This document shows, one piece after another, positions 25,501-33,988 of a stretch of 64,000 bases of DNA (its first letter is position 1; every line of letters begins with the position of its first letter). Below the pieces are notes generated by a model, which was not told the origin of the DNA, did no database searches, and saw nothing but the letters and a program-made list of their open reading frames with translations. The stretch comes from Virgibacillus_F flavescens. GTDB taxonomy: Bacteria > Bacillota > Bacilli > Bacillales > Amphibacillaceae. Location: contig NZ_CP192260.1 of assembly GCF_050574275.1 (NCBI RefSeq), forward strand, positions 2,852,001 through 2,916,000. Direction: 5' to 3'. The position numbers and the translations under genes were made by a program.

Positions 25501-26604
25501 TTAAACTATTTTCCGGTCGTAATTTCTCTGCTCCAGGAATTCTCGCAGAACTTCTCTAACCCTTTCATTCTCCTCTGCTAAACCAAACGAAATACGAACA
25601 CAAGTTGGGTAGCCTAATGCTTTACCAGAACGAACAATTAATCCATTTGATAACAGGAATTGAGCTACTGCGTCTCCATCACATTGAAAATCTATTAATA
25701 TAAAATTGGCGTGTGTAGGATAATAATATAGCTTGTTCTCTTGGCAAAACGTGTAATATTTTTCCTTTTCTTCTAAATTCCGCAGGCGGCATTTTTCAAT
25801 ATAATCCTGATCCGAAATAGCGGCAGTTGCGGCTGCTTGCCCTAGTACATTTGTATTAAAAGGAGGACGAGCAGGTTCAAGAATCTCCACATTTGCAGCG
25901 CTTGAAACTCCGTAGCCTACACGGAAACTGGCAAGACCATAAATTTTGGAAAAAGTTCGCATGATTAGTAAATTAGGAAATGTATCCAACAAAGTGATCG
26001 AATTATTAGAGTCATTCACATACTCATAATAAGCTTCATCAAGTATAACTAAAACGTCATGTGGAACTCTTTTCAGAAAAACCTGTAGTTCATTTTGCGA
26101 AATATAGTTCCCGGATGGATTGTTAGGGCTGCACACCCATACGATTGCAGTATTTTCATCAATGACTGAAACCATTTGATTCAAATCGTGGTTACCATTG
26201 ACCAACTTCACTTCGCGTATTTCGGCTCCTTCTATGACTGCATTATGTTTATATTGTGGAAATGTTGGTGTCGCCATCACAGTGTTTTTCCCAGGTTCAA
26301 GCAAAGCTCGTGAAATTATCTGCACGAGCTCATCTGTGCCATTCGTGAAAATTAATTGGTTGTGATTTACACCTAACAATGATGCGGTTGCTTTACGTAA
26401 AGTGGAGGCATTTCCATCTGGATATCGAATAAATGACGAATGGAATTCAGTTAATGCTTGATCTACTTGCGGTGAATAGCCGTATGGATTTTCATTTGAA
26501 GCTAGTTTAACAATCGAGTTCAGCTGGTACTGCTCCTTTACTTCTTCAATCGATTTGCCAGGCTGATATGCTTTTAAATTAAGCATTTGCTTTTTCCATC
26601 TCAT
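25501..26604 (-). CDS. hisC: Histidinol-phosphate/aromatic aminotransferase, phenylalanine-module copy
   Basis: 367-residue PLP aminotransferase paralogous to the copy in the tyrosine operon: ASNENPYG, CSPNNPSGNY, VILDEAYYEY and RTFSKIYGLASFRVGYG with the PLP lysine. The ATG giving MRWKKQ lies 7 nt after GAGGAGG. Transcribed with the upstream aroG copy from the phenylalanine T-box leader, so phenylpyruvate transamination is the likely main role. No his operon is in view, so which copy serves histidine synthesis is open. Confidence 0.87.
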   Translation of the reverse strand: MRWKKQMLNLKAYQPGKSIEEVKEQYQLNSIVKLASNENPYGYSPQVDQALTEFHSSFIRYPDGNASTLRKATASLLGVNHNQLIFTNGTDELVQIISRALLEPGKNTVMATPTFPQYKHNAVIEGAEIREVKLVNGNHDLNQMVSVIDENTAIVWVCSPNNPSGNYISQNELQVFLKRVPHDVLVILDEAYYEYVNDSNNSITLLDTFPNLLIMRTFSKIYGLASFRVGYGVSSAANVEILEPARPPFNTNVLGQAAATAAISDQDYIEKCRLRNLEEKEKYYTFCQENKLYYYPTHANFILIDFQCDGDAVAQFLLSNGLIVRSGKALGYPTCVRISFGLAEENERVREVLREFLEQRNYDRKIV

Positions 26605-26635
26605 TAAAATTCCTCCTCTTATTTGTGAGCAGTTC

Positions 26636-27742
26636 CTAATACGAGTTAGTTGCTTCTTCACTAACCGCTGATAACTTATTTTTAAAAGCTAGTAATTCGC
26701 TCATATATTGCTTGAATTCCGGAATGTCCATTTGCTGTGCTGAATCAGATAACGCTACAGCAGGATCTGGATGCACTTCTGCCATGATCGCATCTGCTCC
26801 GATCGCAAGTGCTGCTTTTGCAGTTGGCAGAAGCAAATCTTTTCTGCCAGTAGAATGTGTGACGTCAACTACAACCGGCAGATGTGTTTCTTTTTTCAAA
26901 ATCGGAACCGATGAAATATCGAGCGTGTTCCTTGTCGCTTTCTCGTAAGTTCGAATACCGCGCTCACATAAAATAATTTGGTCGTTTCCTTGTGAAATGA
27001 TATATTCTGCTGCGTTAATGAATTCCTCAATGGTGGCGGATAGTCCGCGTTTTAGCAGCACTGGCTTCTTCACCCTTCCAACCGCTTTAAGCAATTCGAA
27101 ATTCTGCATGTTACGGGCACCTATCTGGATTACATCAACATAATCCAGCGCCATTTCAACATCATGTGGTGCTAGAATTTCACTGACAACGGACATTCCG
27201 GTTTCATCGGCGACTTTTCTTAAAATCTGCAACCCTTCAAGTCCTAATCCCTGGAAATCATACGGCGAACTCCTAGGTTTAAAAGCTCCTCCTCGCATCA
27301 ATGTAAGACCTTGTTCTTTCATTGCTAAGGCAACTTTTTTTACTTGTTCATAGCTTTCGACTGCGCATGGTCCCATTATGAACCGCTGTTCACCATCACC
27401 GACTTTTTGACCATTCACATCGACAATCGTATTTTCAGGTCGTGCTTTTCGTGAAACTAATAATGCTTTACGGTGATTATCTTTTTGTAGTTCTAGACTT
27501 GCTTTAAATATTTCTTTGAAAATATATTGAATTGTCGATGATTCAAATGGTCCTTCATGGTAGCTGTCTATTAAATCAAGTGCCTGCCGCTCACGAACTG
27601 GATCAAACCGCGCTACTCCCTGCCTCTCTTTCACGTCCCCGATTTCCTGAACGACTTTCGCTCTTTCGTTTAATAATGCTAAAATTTGCAAGTTAACCCC
27701 ATCAATTTTGTCACGTAAAATAGCCAGATCGTTAGTAGTCAT
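26636..27742 (-). CDS. aroG: Bifunctional chorismate mutase/DAHP synthase, phenylalanine-module copy
   Basis: 368 residues, very similar along its whole length to the other aroG copy: mutase domain (LRDKIDGVNLQILALLNERAKV), then GPCAVESYEQ, RGGAFKPRSSPYDFQG, QIGARNMQN, LLKRGLSA and DVTHSTGR. Both copies retain all of these motifs, so both are presumably active first-step isoenzymes with different amino-acid control. ATG preceded by AGGAGGA. It ends 31 nt before the following hisC. Confidence 0.93.
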   Translation of the reverse strand: MTTNDLAILRDKIDGVNLQILALLNERAKVVQEIGDVKERQGVARFDPVRERQALDLIDSYHEGPFESSTIQYIFKEIFKASLELQKDNHRKALLVSRKARPENTIVDVNGQKVGDGEQRFIMGPCAVESYEQVKKVALAMKEQGLTLMRGGAFKPRSSPYDFQGLGLEGLQILRKVADETGMSVVSEILAPHDVEMALDYVDVIQIGARNMQNFELLKAVGRVKKPVLLKRGLSATIEEFINAAEYIISQGNDQIILCERGIRTYEKATRNTLDISSVPILKKETHLPVVVDVTHSTGRKDLLLPTAKAALAIGADAIMAEVHPDPAVALSDSAQQMDIPEFKQYMSELLAFKNKLSAVSEEATNSY

Positions 27743-27852
27743 ATGATTATTCCTCCTGAATGTAATTTTAATTTAATTATCCATTTTGCATTTTTTTCCG
27801 GTTACATCTTTCGTTTTTTTGAAAAGTACATCCCCCCACCTATAAAAAAATT

Positions 27853-28105
27853 AAAAAATCGTCCCTGTCGTCGTATTTCTAGACGACAGGGACGATTTCA
27901 TCGCGGTACCACCCTGATTGTGAACGTATTTGTTCACCTCTTAAAATTGTTAACGATCGAATGACCGTCTTTTTCTTTATAGAATTTAGCTCTATGCGGA
28001 AAAAGAAACTCCAGGGTGAATTTCATGTTTATCTTTGTACTGATTCTCACTAACCATCAGCTCTCTAAAACAGGGAGATAAGACATTACTGTAACCCTTC
28101 ATTGC
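27853..28105 (-). promoter_or_regulatory. T-box riboswitch, phenylalanine (proximal copy)
   Basis: T-box AGGGTGGTACCGCG at 27902-27915 and a terminator ATCGTCCCTGTCGTC/GACGACAGGGACGAT followed by T6. The specifier region reads ATGAAA-TTC-ACCC, giving UUC, phenylalanine. Confidence 0.9.
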
Positions 28106-28128
28106 CTATATTTTTATTTAATTGTATG

Positions 28129-28374
28129 AAAAAAGTCCCTACTGAATTAATCAGTAGGGACGATAATTATCGCGGTACCACCCTAGTTGTGAACGAACGT
28201 GTTCACCACTTAATTGTGTTAACGATCAATGACCGTCTTTCCCTGCATAAAGATTTCTCTTTAATTCGAAAAAGAAGCTCCAGGGTGAATTTCATGTTTA
28301 TCTTTGTACTGATTCTCACTAACCATCAGCTCTCTAAAACAGGGAGATAGAACACTACTTTACCTTTCGTTGCC
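28129..28374 (-). promoter_or_regulatory. T-box riboswitch, phenylalanine (distal copy)
   Basis: T-box AGGGTGGTACCGCG at 28171-28184, terminator GTCCCTACTG/CAGTAGGGAC followed by T6. Specifier region ATGAAA-TTC-ACCC (UUC, Phe). Tandem with the proximal copy and clearly homologous to the tyrosine pair. Confidence 0.9.
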
Positions 28375-28419
28375 GATTCAATTTATACTATGACCTTATT
28401 GCTTGTTATGATTTCATTT

Positions 28420-28448
28420 ATTATGATTGACTCAATATAATTTGTCAA
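28420..28448 (-). promoter_or_regulatory. SigA promoter of the phenylalanine module
   Basis: On the minus strand TTGACA and CATAAT with a 17-nt spacer, beginning 10 nt after the pheA stop codon. No terminator separates pheA from this leader, so pheA read-through would also meet the T-boxes. Confidence 0.8.
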
Positions 28449-28457
28449 CCACCAATC

Positions 28458-29339
28458 CTAAGAATTTAATGGGACACTCTTTTCAATACCATAACACGTA
28501 TAACTGCCAATAATATCTACTTTGCAGCCTAACGCTTCCAGTTCAGCCTTCACACCTGGGATAAGGATGTCATCCATTTTCGTATCGGCGTCAATAATAA
28601 AATAATAATTTCCTAATCCGGTTTTGGCTGGTCGAGATTCAATTTTTGATAAATTTATTTTTCTCCACAAAAAAGCAGACAATATTTGGTGAAGGGCACC
28701 TGAAAAGTCGGAAGATAATGTGACGGTCATCGTCGTTTTATACTTGATAACTGGTGTGTGATCAAGGTCTAAAGCATTCATTTCCTGATTCAATACAACG
28801 AAACGTGTATGATTATTTTCGTAATCGTGTACATTCCTTTTTGCAATTGTTAAGCCATATGTCTCTGCCGCTGCTTCGTTTCCTATCGCCCCAATGCATT
28901 CGCCTGGATGATTCTTGATCCACTGTGCAGCCGAGGCGGTTGAATTTTCAAAAATACGTTCTGCCTGTGGTAATGTGTCTTTTAAAAAATGATGACATTG
29001 CGAAATTGCCTGCTGATGTGAATGCACGCTAGTTATATTTTTCCAATCGTGAATATATTTCGGGTGCACCATTAGATGCTGCTTAATTGGTACGATAACT
29101 TCGGCAACAATTGGCAATGTTTGTTCATAATACAAATAGTCAACCGTCAGATTTACCGAGCCTTCGATTGCATTTTCAATTGGAACAACACAGTAGTCGA
29201 CTTCTCCCTCAAGTACACCTTCCATACAGTCAGGGATTGTTTTATAAGTAAATTTTTCATCCTTTGGGAAAATTGCTGTCGCTGCTACTTCAGTAAATGT
29301 TCCGGCAGGTCCTAAATATCCTATTCTGGTTTTTTTCAA
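28458..29339 (-). CDS. pheA: Prephenate dehydratase
   Basis: 293 residues; converts prephenate to phenylpyruvate. The periplasmic-binding-protein-like catalytic domain starts YLGPAGTFTEVAA and includes PIENAIEGSVN, SHQQAISQC and the catalytic NHTRFVVL (TRF motif). A C-terminal ACT domain (about 200-280) with SKIESRPAK (ESRP motif) binds phenylalanine for feedback inhibition. It starts with TTG, 7 nt after GGAGGG. No T-box precedes it; its own promoter region merges with the repeat-rich interval upstream. Confidence 0.93.
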   Translation of the reverse strand: MKKTRIGYLGPAGTFTEVAATAIFPKDEKFTYKTIPDCMEGVLEGEVDYCVVPIENAIEGSVNLTVDYLYYEQTLPIVAEVIVPIKQHLMVHPKYIHDWKNITSVHSHQQAISQCHHFLKDTLPQAERIFENSTASAAQWIKNHPGECIGAIGNEAAAETYGLTIAKRNVHDYENNHTRFVVLNQEMNALDLDHTPVIKYKTTMTVTLSSDFSGALHQILSAFLWRKINLSKIESRPAKTGLGNYYFIIDADTKMDDILIPGVKAELEALGCKVDIIGSYTCYGIEKSVPLNS

Positions 29340-29638
29340 ATGATTTCCCTCCAGATTTTATCTGATTATCATATGCACACGAAGCATGTTTTTCAACAGT
29401 TACTCCTAACATGAAGACGCCTTTCTTACTAACTCAACTTTTGCACATAGATGTCATGATGAATGCAATAACTGCAGCGCTTTTAGCACTTGACACGAAT
29501 TACAACAATGTCTATTTCTAAAGTTGCTAGTTCCTTTGTCGTATTTGATGTAAACTGCGACGTAACATACAATATTTTTACACTGTCTTAGATTACTGAA
29601 AAAGTTACATGAAACACTGGTTTAGTGGATCTGCGACC

Positions 29639-29764
29639 GCATCGTCGAATTCACTTCGCTTTCCGCGGGCACGGCTTCAGCTTCCTCGGATAAGCAAAAA
29701 CCGCTTTCCTGCGGGATCTTCAGCTCGCGCTGTTCCCGCAGGAGTCTTGTGAATTCGATGATGC
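29639..29764 (-). repeat. Structured repeat copy A'
   Basis: 126 bp bounded by GCATCGTCGAATTCAC and GTGAATTCGATGATGC, complementary in 15 of 16 positions. Interior: TTTCCGCGGGCACGGCTTCAG, CCTCGGATAAGC, GCTGTTCCCGCAGGAGTC. The outer stem differs from that of copy A while the interior borders are conserved. Confidence 0.85.
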
Positions 29765-29881
29765 TAGGTTAAGGTGAGATAACGTAATTTTAGAATCTAT
29801 CTCTTTTTCAGTAAACTAAGTAGTGAATTTGATTGTGCGCTATCCAATTTAATATCATCTATATCCCGACAAGTGATTGGA

Positions 29882-29987
29882 ACGGATGGCAGTCGACTCC
29901 TGCGGGAGGAAAGGCATCGGTGAGACCCCGGAGTGCGATAGCACGAGGAGGCTCACCAGCCGCCCGCGGAAAGCGACTGCCATCCGT
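29882..29987 (+). repeat. Structured repeat copy B'
   Basis: 106 bp bounded by ACGGATGGCAGTCG and CGACTGCCATCCGT (14 of 14). Interior: ACTCCTGCGGGAGGAAAGG, hairpin GGTGAGACCCCGGAGTGC/GCACGAGGAGGCTCACC, then GCCGCCCGCGGAAAG. Best-formed member of the family. Confidence 0.85.
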
Positions 29988-30141
29988 GGAAATCACGTTG
30001 CTGTTATAACGTAGTTTATTTTCGGAGCAGTGTGGTTAATTCGCAGTATATAGATTTTGCATAAACAATAGATTAAGGGCTTATTCAACTATTTCAAGGT
30101 GTACTTAATTATTTTAGTCGGCGTAAGTTGGGTTATTACTA

Positions 30142-31314
30142 TTACATCCTTAATACAAGCTTCTCCCGTATTCTTTCAACAGCCTCATTAATCCGATCGT
30201 TTGGCACAGAAAAAGAAACTCGGAAATACCCCTCTCCTCCTGGTCCAAAAATATCTCCAGGAGTGAAAATTACACCAGTCTGATCTAATACGGTTGCAAC
30301 AAACTGTTCTGAAGTATAGCCCTCAGGGACTGGCGCCCATATAAAGATTCCAGCTTTAACAGGTTTGGCATCAATTCCAATAGACTGTAGCGCAGCAACC
30401 ATTGTTTCCATTCGTTCTTTGTAAATCAAATTGTACTCCTTCACGCTTGTCTGATCGCTCGTCAAGGCATGTGCTGCAGCGGTTTGGATTGGTGTAAAAA
30501 CACCCGTATCAACGTTACTCTTATAGATTGATAGCGCTTGGAGAACCTCGCTGTTGCCAACGACATAACCGACTCGCCAGCCTGTCATACAGTACGACTT
30601 TGATAACGATCCAAATTCGACGGCATATTTTTTTGACCCATTTACCTGCAATATGCTAGGAGCCTTATAACCGTCATACGTTACCATATTGTAGGCAGAA
30701 TCCGTAACCAGCAAAATTTCGTATCGTTTTGCAAAGTCGACTGCCTGTTCATAAAACGCATAATCCACTGTTGCCCCTGTGGGATTACTCGGGTAGTTCA
30801 GAAACATCACTTTCGCCTGTTTAAGTATGTCAACTGGAATCGTGTCAAATTCCGGTTTGAAATCATTCTCTGCCTGTAATGACATATGATAATACTGACC
30901 ATCTGCCAGAAATGTGGCCATACGGTAAACAGGATACCCTGGATCTGGCCCTAGAACATAATCGTCGGGATCAATAACGGATGGCAGCAGATGGGCTATT
31001 CCTTCCTTCGAGCCTATCAGTGCCAACACCTCTGTATCCGCGTCTAAATCGACATCATAGTTTTTTTTGTAAAAATCTGCCACCGCTTGTTTGAAAACAT
31101 TACTTCCAGCAAATCGAGGATATTTTAAATTAGCAGGATTCTGAACTTCTTCTTCAAGCTTTCTCACAATATGTTCTGGAGTAGGGAGATCCGGGTCTCC
31201 CACTCCGAGATCAATGACATCTACTCCTTTATTCAACGCGTCCTGCTTCATTTTTTGTACTTCAGCAAATTTATATGGAGGTATAGATGAAAGCCTGTTT
31301 GACTTATATTTCAT
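30142..31314 (-). CDS. DapL/PatA-like LL-diaminopimelate aminotransferase family
   Basis: 390-residue class I PLP aminotransferase: IDLGVGDPDLPTPEHI near the N-terminus, NYPSNPTGA, and SLSKSYCMTGWRVGYV with the PLP lysine. Resembles LL-diaminopimelate aminotransferases and PatA-type N-acetyl-LL-DAP aminotransferases. It is divergent from the lysine-riboswitch dap operon, which has the acetyltransferase and deacetylase but no aminotransferase, so it plausibly supplies the missing N-acetyl-amino-ketopimelate step. AGGGGGC precedes the ATG. Confidence 0.8.
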   Translation of the reverse strand: MKYKSNRLSSIPPYKFAEVQKMKQDALNKGVDVIDLGVGDPDLPTPEHIVRKLEEEVQNPANLKYPRFAGSNVFKQAVADFYKKNYDVDLDADTEVLALIGSKEGIAHLLPSVIDPDDYVLGPDPGYPVYRMATFLADGQYYHMSLQAENDFKPEFDTIPVDILKQAKVMFLNYPSNPTGATVDYAFYEQAVDFAKRYEILLVTDSAYNMVTYDGYKAPSILQVNGSKKYAVEFGSLSKSYCMTGWRVGYVVGNSEVLQALSIYKSNVDTGVFTPIQTAAAHALTSDQTSVKEYNLIYKERMETMVAALQSIGIDAKPVKAGIFIWAPVPEGYTSEQFVATVLDQTGVIFTPGDIFGPGGEGYFRVSFSVPNDRINEAVERIREKLVLRM

Positions 31315-31437
31315 TCGAATGCTGCCCCCTGTTTTTTTATTCTCACTATTCTACTAATCGCTTTTTCAATCGTCAAGAAGTTTCTTTGAAGCTACCGTTT
31401 GACTTAGCTTGGATAATTAAAAAATAAAACTTTCCTG

Positions 31438-31466
31438 TTTACAATTCTATAAATCTCTCGTATAAT
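31438..31466 (+). promoter_or_regulatory. SigA promoter of the dap operon
   Basis: TTTACA and TATAAT separated by 17 nt, about 33 nt upstream of the riboswitch. Confidence 0.85.
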
Positions 31467-31498
31467 CAATAACAACTTTTAAAATAAAATTGAATACG

Positions 31499-31730
31499 TA
31501 ATGGATGAGGCGCAAAAATCATCAGTATCTTATTAAGAAATAGCTTCTGTAAGCTGTAATAAGAGAAAGGGAAATTTGCCGAAACGATGTCTTTTATTGC
31601 AGAGCAGACTTCGTTGGACTGTATATGAATAGTATGCAGGCTGTCATTATTTTTTGAAATAATGGTGTGCTTCCACTTGTATATAGAACTGTTCATAAAC
31701 AAGTCGGCATACTCCGGCTTGTTTTTTTTA
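31499..31730 (+). promoter_or_regulatory. Lysine riboswitch (L-box) with terminator
   Basis: Conserved elements in order: GGATGAGGCGC, ATCAGTA, AAGAGAAAGGGAA, GCCGAA, GTTGGACTG, GCTGTCATTA and GTGTGCTTCCACTTG. An expression-platform hairpin ACAAGTCGG/CCGGCTTGT with T7 ends near 31728. Lysine binding should promote termination before dapG. Confidence 0.93.
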
Positions 31731-31773
31731 TATCCTGAAGCCGGACGTTCGTATTACAGAAAGAAGGCAGAAT

Positions 31774-32976
31774 ATGAATAGACGTGTACTTAAATTCGGC
31801 GGGACCAGCGTCAGCAGTCTCGAGAAAATAAAAGACATTGCACATTACCTCAGAACCCGGGTGAACAAGGGTGAACAGCTGGTAGTTGTTGTCAGTGCCA
31901 TGGGAAAAACAACTGACGAATTAATGTCGTCGGTTAATACCATCACAAGTTCGCCAAACGAACAGGATCTGGCGGTGCTTTTGACAACTGGTGAGCAGCA
32001 AACCATTTCCTACTTATCTATTATCCTTAACGACCTGAATGTAAAATCAAAGCCGCTGACAGGATACCAAGCAGGAATTGAAACGGTTGGTCATCACTTG
32101 AAAAGCAAGATTTCCAAAATCAATACAGACCTGTTTGATAAACTGTTTGATACATATAATGTGCTGATTGTGGCAGGATTCCAAGGTTTTAATACCGATA
32201 ATGAAATCACAACACTTGGACGTGGAGGATCGGATACGACCGCGGTTGCACTTGCAGCTGCGCATGAGTGTCCCTGCGAAATATACACCGATGTTGCTGG
32301 TGTGTACAGCACAGATCCAAGACTTTATCCGCAGGCTCAGCGCCTCGATGCCGTCACGTTTGAGGAAATGATGGAAATGAGCGCATTAGGTGCAGGTGTT
32401 CTCGTTACTCGAAGCGTTGAAATTGCCAAAAACTATAATATTCCCATCTATTTGGGCAAAACATTATCAGACGAGAAAGGTACGTGGATCATGTCGAAAG
32501 TTGAGATGCTTGAAAAAAAAGCAGTAACCGGAGTCGCACTGGATAAGGAAATGATCCATGTAACGATGAATTATCCATATTATGATACGGGTTTAATGGA
32601 AAAGGCGTTCGTTTATCTGGAACGCGAAGAAATCAATGTCGATATGATTTCACAAATAACAAACAACGAAGGAATCCAGCTTTCGTTTACGATGAAAGAT
32701 ACAGAAGAACATCAAATACAAAAGATTTTTTCCCATTTAAAGCAGGATTATCCGGATTTATATTTTAAAATTGAAAATCAGTATGTGAAGGTCTCCGTAA
32801 TTGGTTCGGGAATGCGCGATATGACTGGTGTTGCTTCAAAGGTTTTTCGAACATTGATCGAAGCTGAAATTCCTTTTTACCAGGTCACAACATCAGAAAT
32901 CAGCATATCTTATGTAGTAGATGCACGTAATGGTGAAAAAGCAGCATACCAATTGTGCGAACGATTTTCATTATAA
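31774..32976 (+). CDS. dapG: Aspartate kinase
   Basis: 400 residues; first step of the aspartate pathway. KFGGTSVSS at 7-15 (ATP/aspartate site), the TTGEQQTISYLS segment, GFQGFNTDNEITTLGRGGSDTTAVALA, and two C-terminal ACT regions (about 255-400). Single-polypeptide monofunctional kinase of the Gram-positive class; which effector binds the ACT regions cannot be read. Expression is under the lysine riboswitch. Equivalent to lysC of the S. aureus dap operon. Ribosome site AGAAGGC. Confidence 0.92.
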   Translation: MNRRVLKFGGTSVSSLEKIKDIAHYLRTRVNKGEQLVVVVSAMGKTTDELMSSVNTITSSPNEQDLAVLLTTGEQQTISYLSIILNDLNVKSKPLTGYQAGIETVGHHLKSKISKINTDLFDKLFDTYNVLIVAGFQGFNTDNEITTLGRGGSDTTAVALAAAHECPCEIYTDVAGVYSTDPRLYPQAQRLDAVTFEEMMEMSALGAGVLVTRSVEIAKNYNIPIYLGKTLSDEKGTWIMSKVEMLEKKAVTGVALDKEMIHVTMNYPYYDTGLMEKAFVYLEREEINVDMISQITNNEGIQLSFTMKDTEEHQIQKIFSHLKQDYPDLYFKIENQYVKVSVIGSGMRDMTGVASKVFRTLIEAEIPFYQVTTSEISISYVVDARNGEKAAYQLCERFSL

Positions 32977-32994
32977 TGTTGGAGGTTGAATAAA

Positions 32995-33987
32995 ATGGTA
33001 AAAGTAGCAGTAGTCGGCGCCACTGGCCTTGTCGGTCGTAAAATGATCGAGTTACTCGAAAAGAAAAAAATTCAGATAGATGAACTTGTACTCTTTTCTT
33101 CCAATAAATCTGCAGGTACGGAGTTATCTTTTCAAAATCACGTACTTATAGTGGAAGAATTAACTGAGGAACGGACGAACGAAGGCTTCGATTATGTACT
33201 GATGTCAGCTGGTGGCTCGACAAGCTTGAAGTTCTCCCCACTTTTCGAAAAAAATGGATCAATAGTAATAGATAATTCTAGTGCATACAGGATGGATCCA
33301 CAAATCGATTTGATTGTACCGGAAGTGAATCAGCCAGCGCTCGTGCGGAAAATTATCGCTAATCCAAATTGCTCAACCATTCAATCGGTTATTCCGTTAA
33401 AAATTTTGGAAGAGGCTTATGGAATCTCACGCGTCAGCTACACTACCTATCAGTCCGTATCCGGATCCGGCGTAAAAGGTATAGAAGATTTAAAGCGGGG
33501 CGCACATGGAGAAGAACCGTTAAACTATCCTCACCCAATCTATAATAACGCGCTTCCTCACATCGACGTATTTGAGGAAAATGGATATACAAAAGAAGAA
33601 GTGAAAATGATAAAAGAAACACAAAAAATTCTTGGGTTACCTGAATTAAAAGTTACCGCTACCTGCGTACGGATTCCCGTCGAGAATAGTCACGCAGTTG
33701 CAATGAATGTTACGTTAAACAGCAATCCAACTGTTGAGGAAGTAAAGCAATTATTTGATGCTAGTAAAGTTGTGGTGCTGCAAGATAATCCAACGAATAA
33801 TGAGTATCCGATGCAGCTGACCTCCTCAGGGAAAGAAGAAGTATTTGTTGGTCGCATCCGTAAAGATGACAGTATGGAAAACACGTATCATATATGGGTT
33901 ACCAGCGATAATTTATTAAAAGGTGCAGCATTAAATGCTGTACAGATTATGCAGCAAATTATGATTATGAAAAGGAATGAGGGATAG
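32995..33987 (+). CDS. asd: Aspartate-semialdehyde dehydrogenase
   Basis: 330 residues; reduces aspartyl phosphate to the semialdehyde. NADP motif GATGLVGRKMIELL at the N-terminus, SAGGSTS, IDNSSAYRMD, catalytic NPNCSTIQ with the active-site Cys near 125, and a catalytic-His region CVRIPVENSHAVAMN. ATG chosen 9 nt after GGAGG; an upstream TTG lies inside the spacer. Its stop is 1 nt from the dapA start, indicating tight coupling. Confidence 0.92.
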   Translation: MVKVAVVGATGLVGRKMIELLEKKKIQIDELVLFSSNKSAGTELSFQNHVLIVEELTEERTNEGFDYVLMSAGGSTSLKFSPLFEKNGSIVIDNSSAYRMDPQIDLIVPEVNQPALVRKIIANPNCSTIQSVIPLKILEEAYGISRVSYTTYQSVSGSGVKGIEDLKRGAHGEEPLNYPHPIYNNALPHIDVFEENGYTKEEVKMIKETQKILGLPELKVTATCVRIPVENSHAVAMNVTLNSNPTVEEVKQLFDASKVVVLQDNPTNNEYPMQLTSSGKEEVFVGRIRKDDSMENTYHIWVTSDNLLKGAALNAVQIMQQIMIMKRNEG

Positions 33988-33988
33988 T

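Larger units (their letters stand above)
27743..28457 (-). other. Gene-free leader of the phenylalanine module
   Basis: 715 bp between pheA and aroG containing a promoter, two tandem T-boxes and the aroG ribosome site; no other coding sequence is credible. Confidence 0.85.
29340..30141. other. Gene-free interval with a second pair of structured repeats
   Basis: 802 bp without a credible gene. It holds repeat copies A' and B', with the left-flank phrase TTGCACATAGATG shared with the interval near 19465, and ACTGAAAAAGTTACAT near 29596, which recurs inverted beside copy D. The remainder is AT-rich with no visible signal. Confidence 0.7.
31315..31773 (+). other. Divergent regulatory interval with the dap operon leader
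   Basis: 459 bp between the divergent aminotransferase and dapG, containing a promoter, the lysine riboswitch and its terminator. The first 120 bp must carry the aminotransferase promoter; no clear boxes were identified. Confidence 0.75.

Noticed and set aside
24852..28374. tRNA or rRNA genes suggested by the repeated conserved leader segments
   Set aside because: The conserved segments are T-box leaders (AGGGTGGTACC plus terminators). No cloverleaf with an acceptor stem was found here, and no rRNA was seen in the window.
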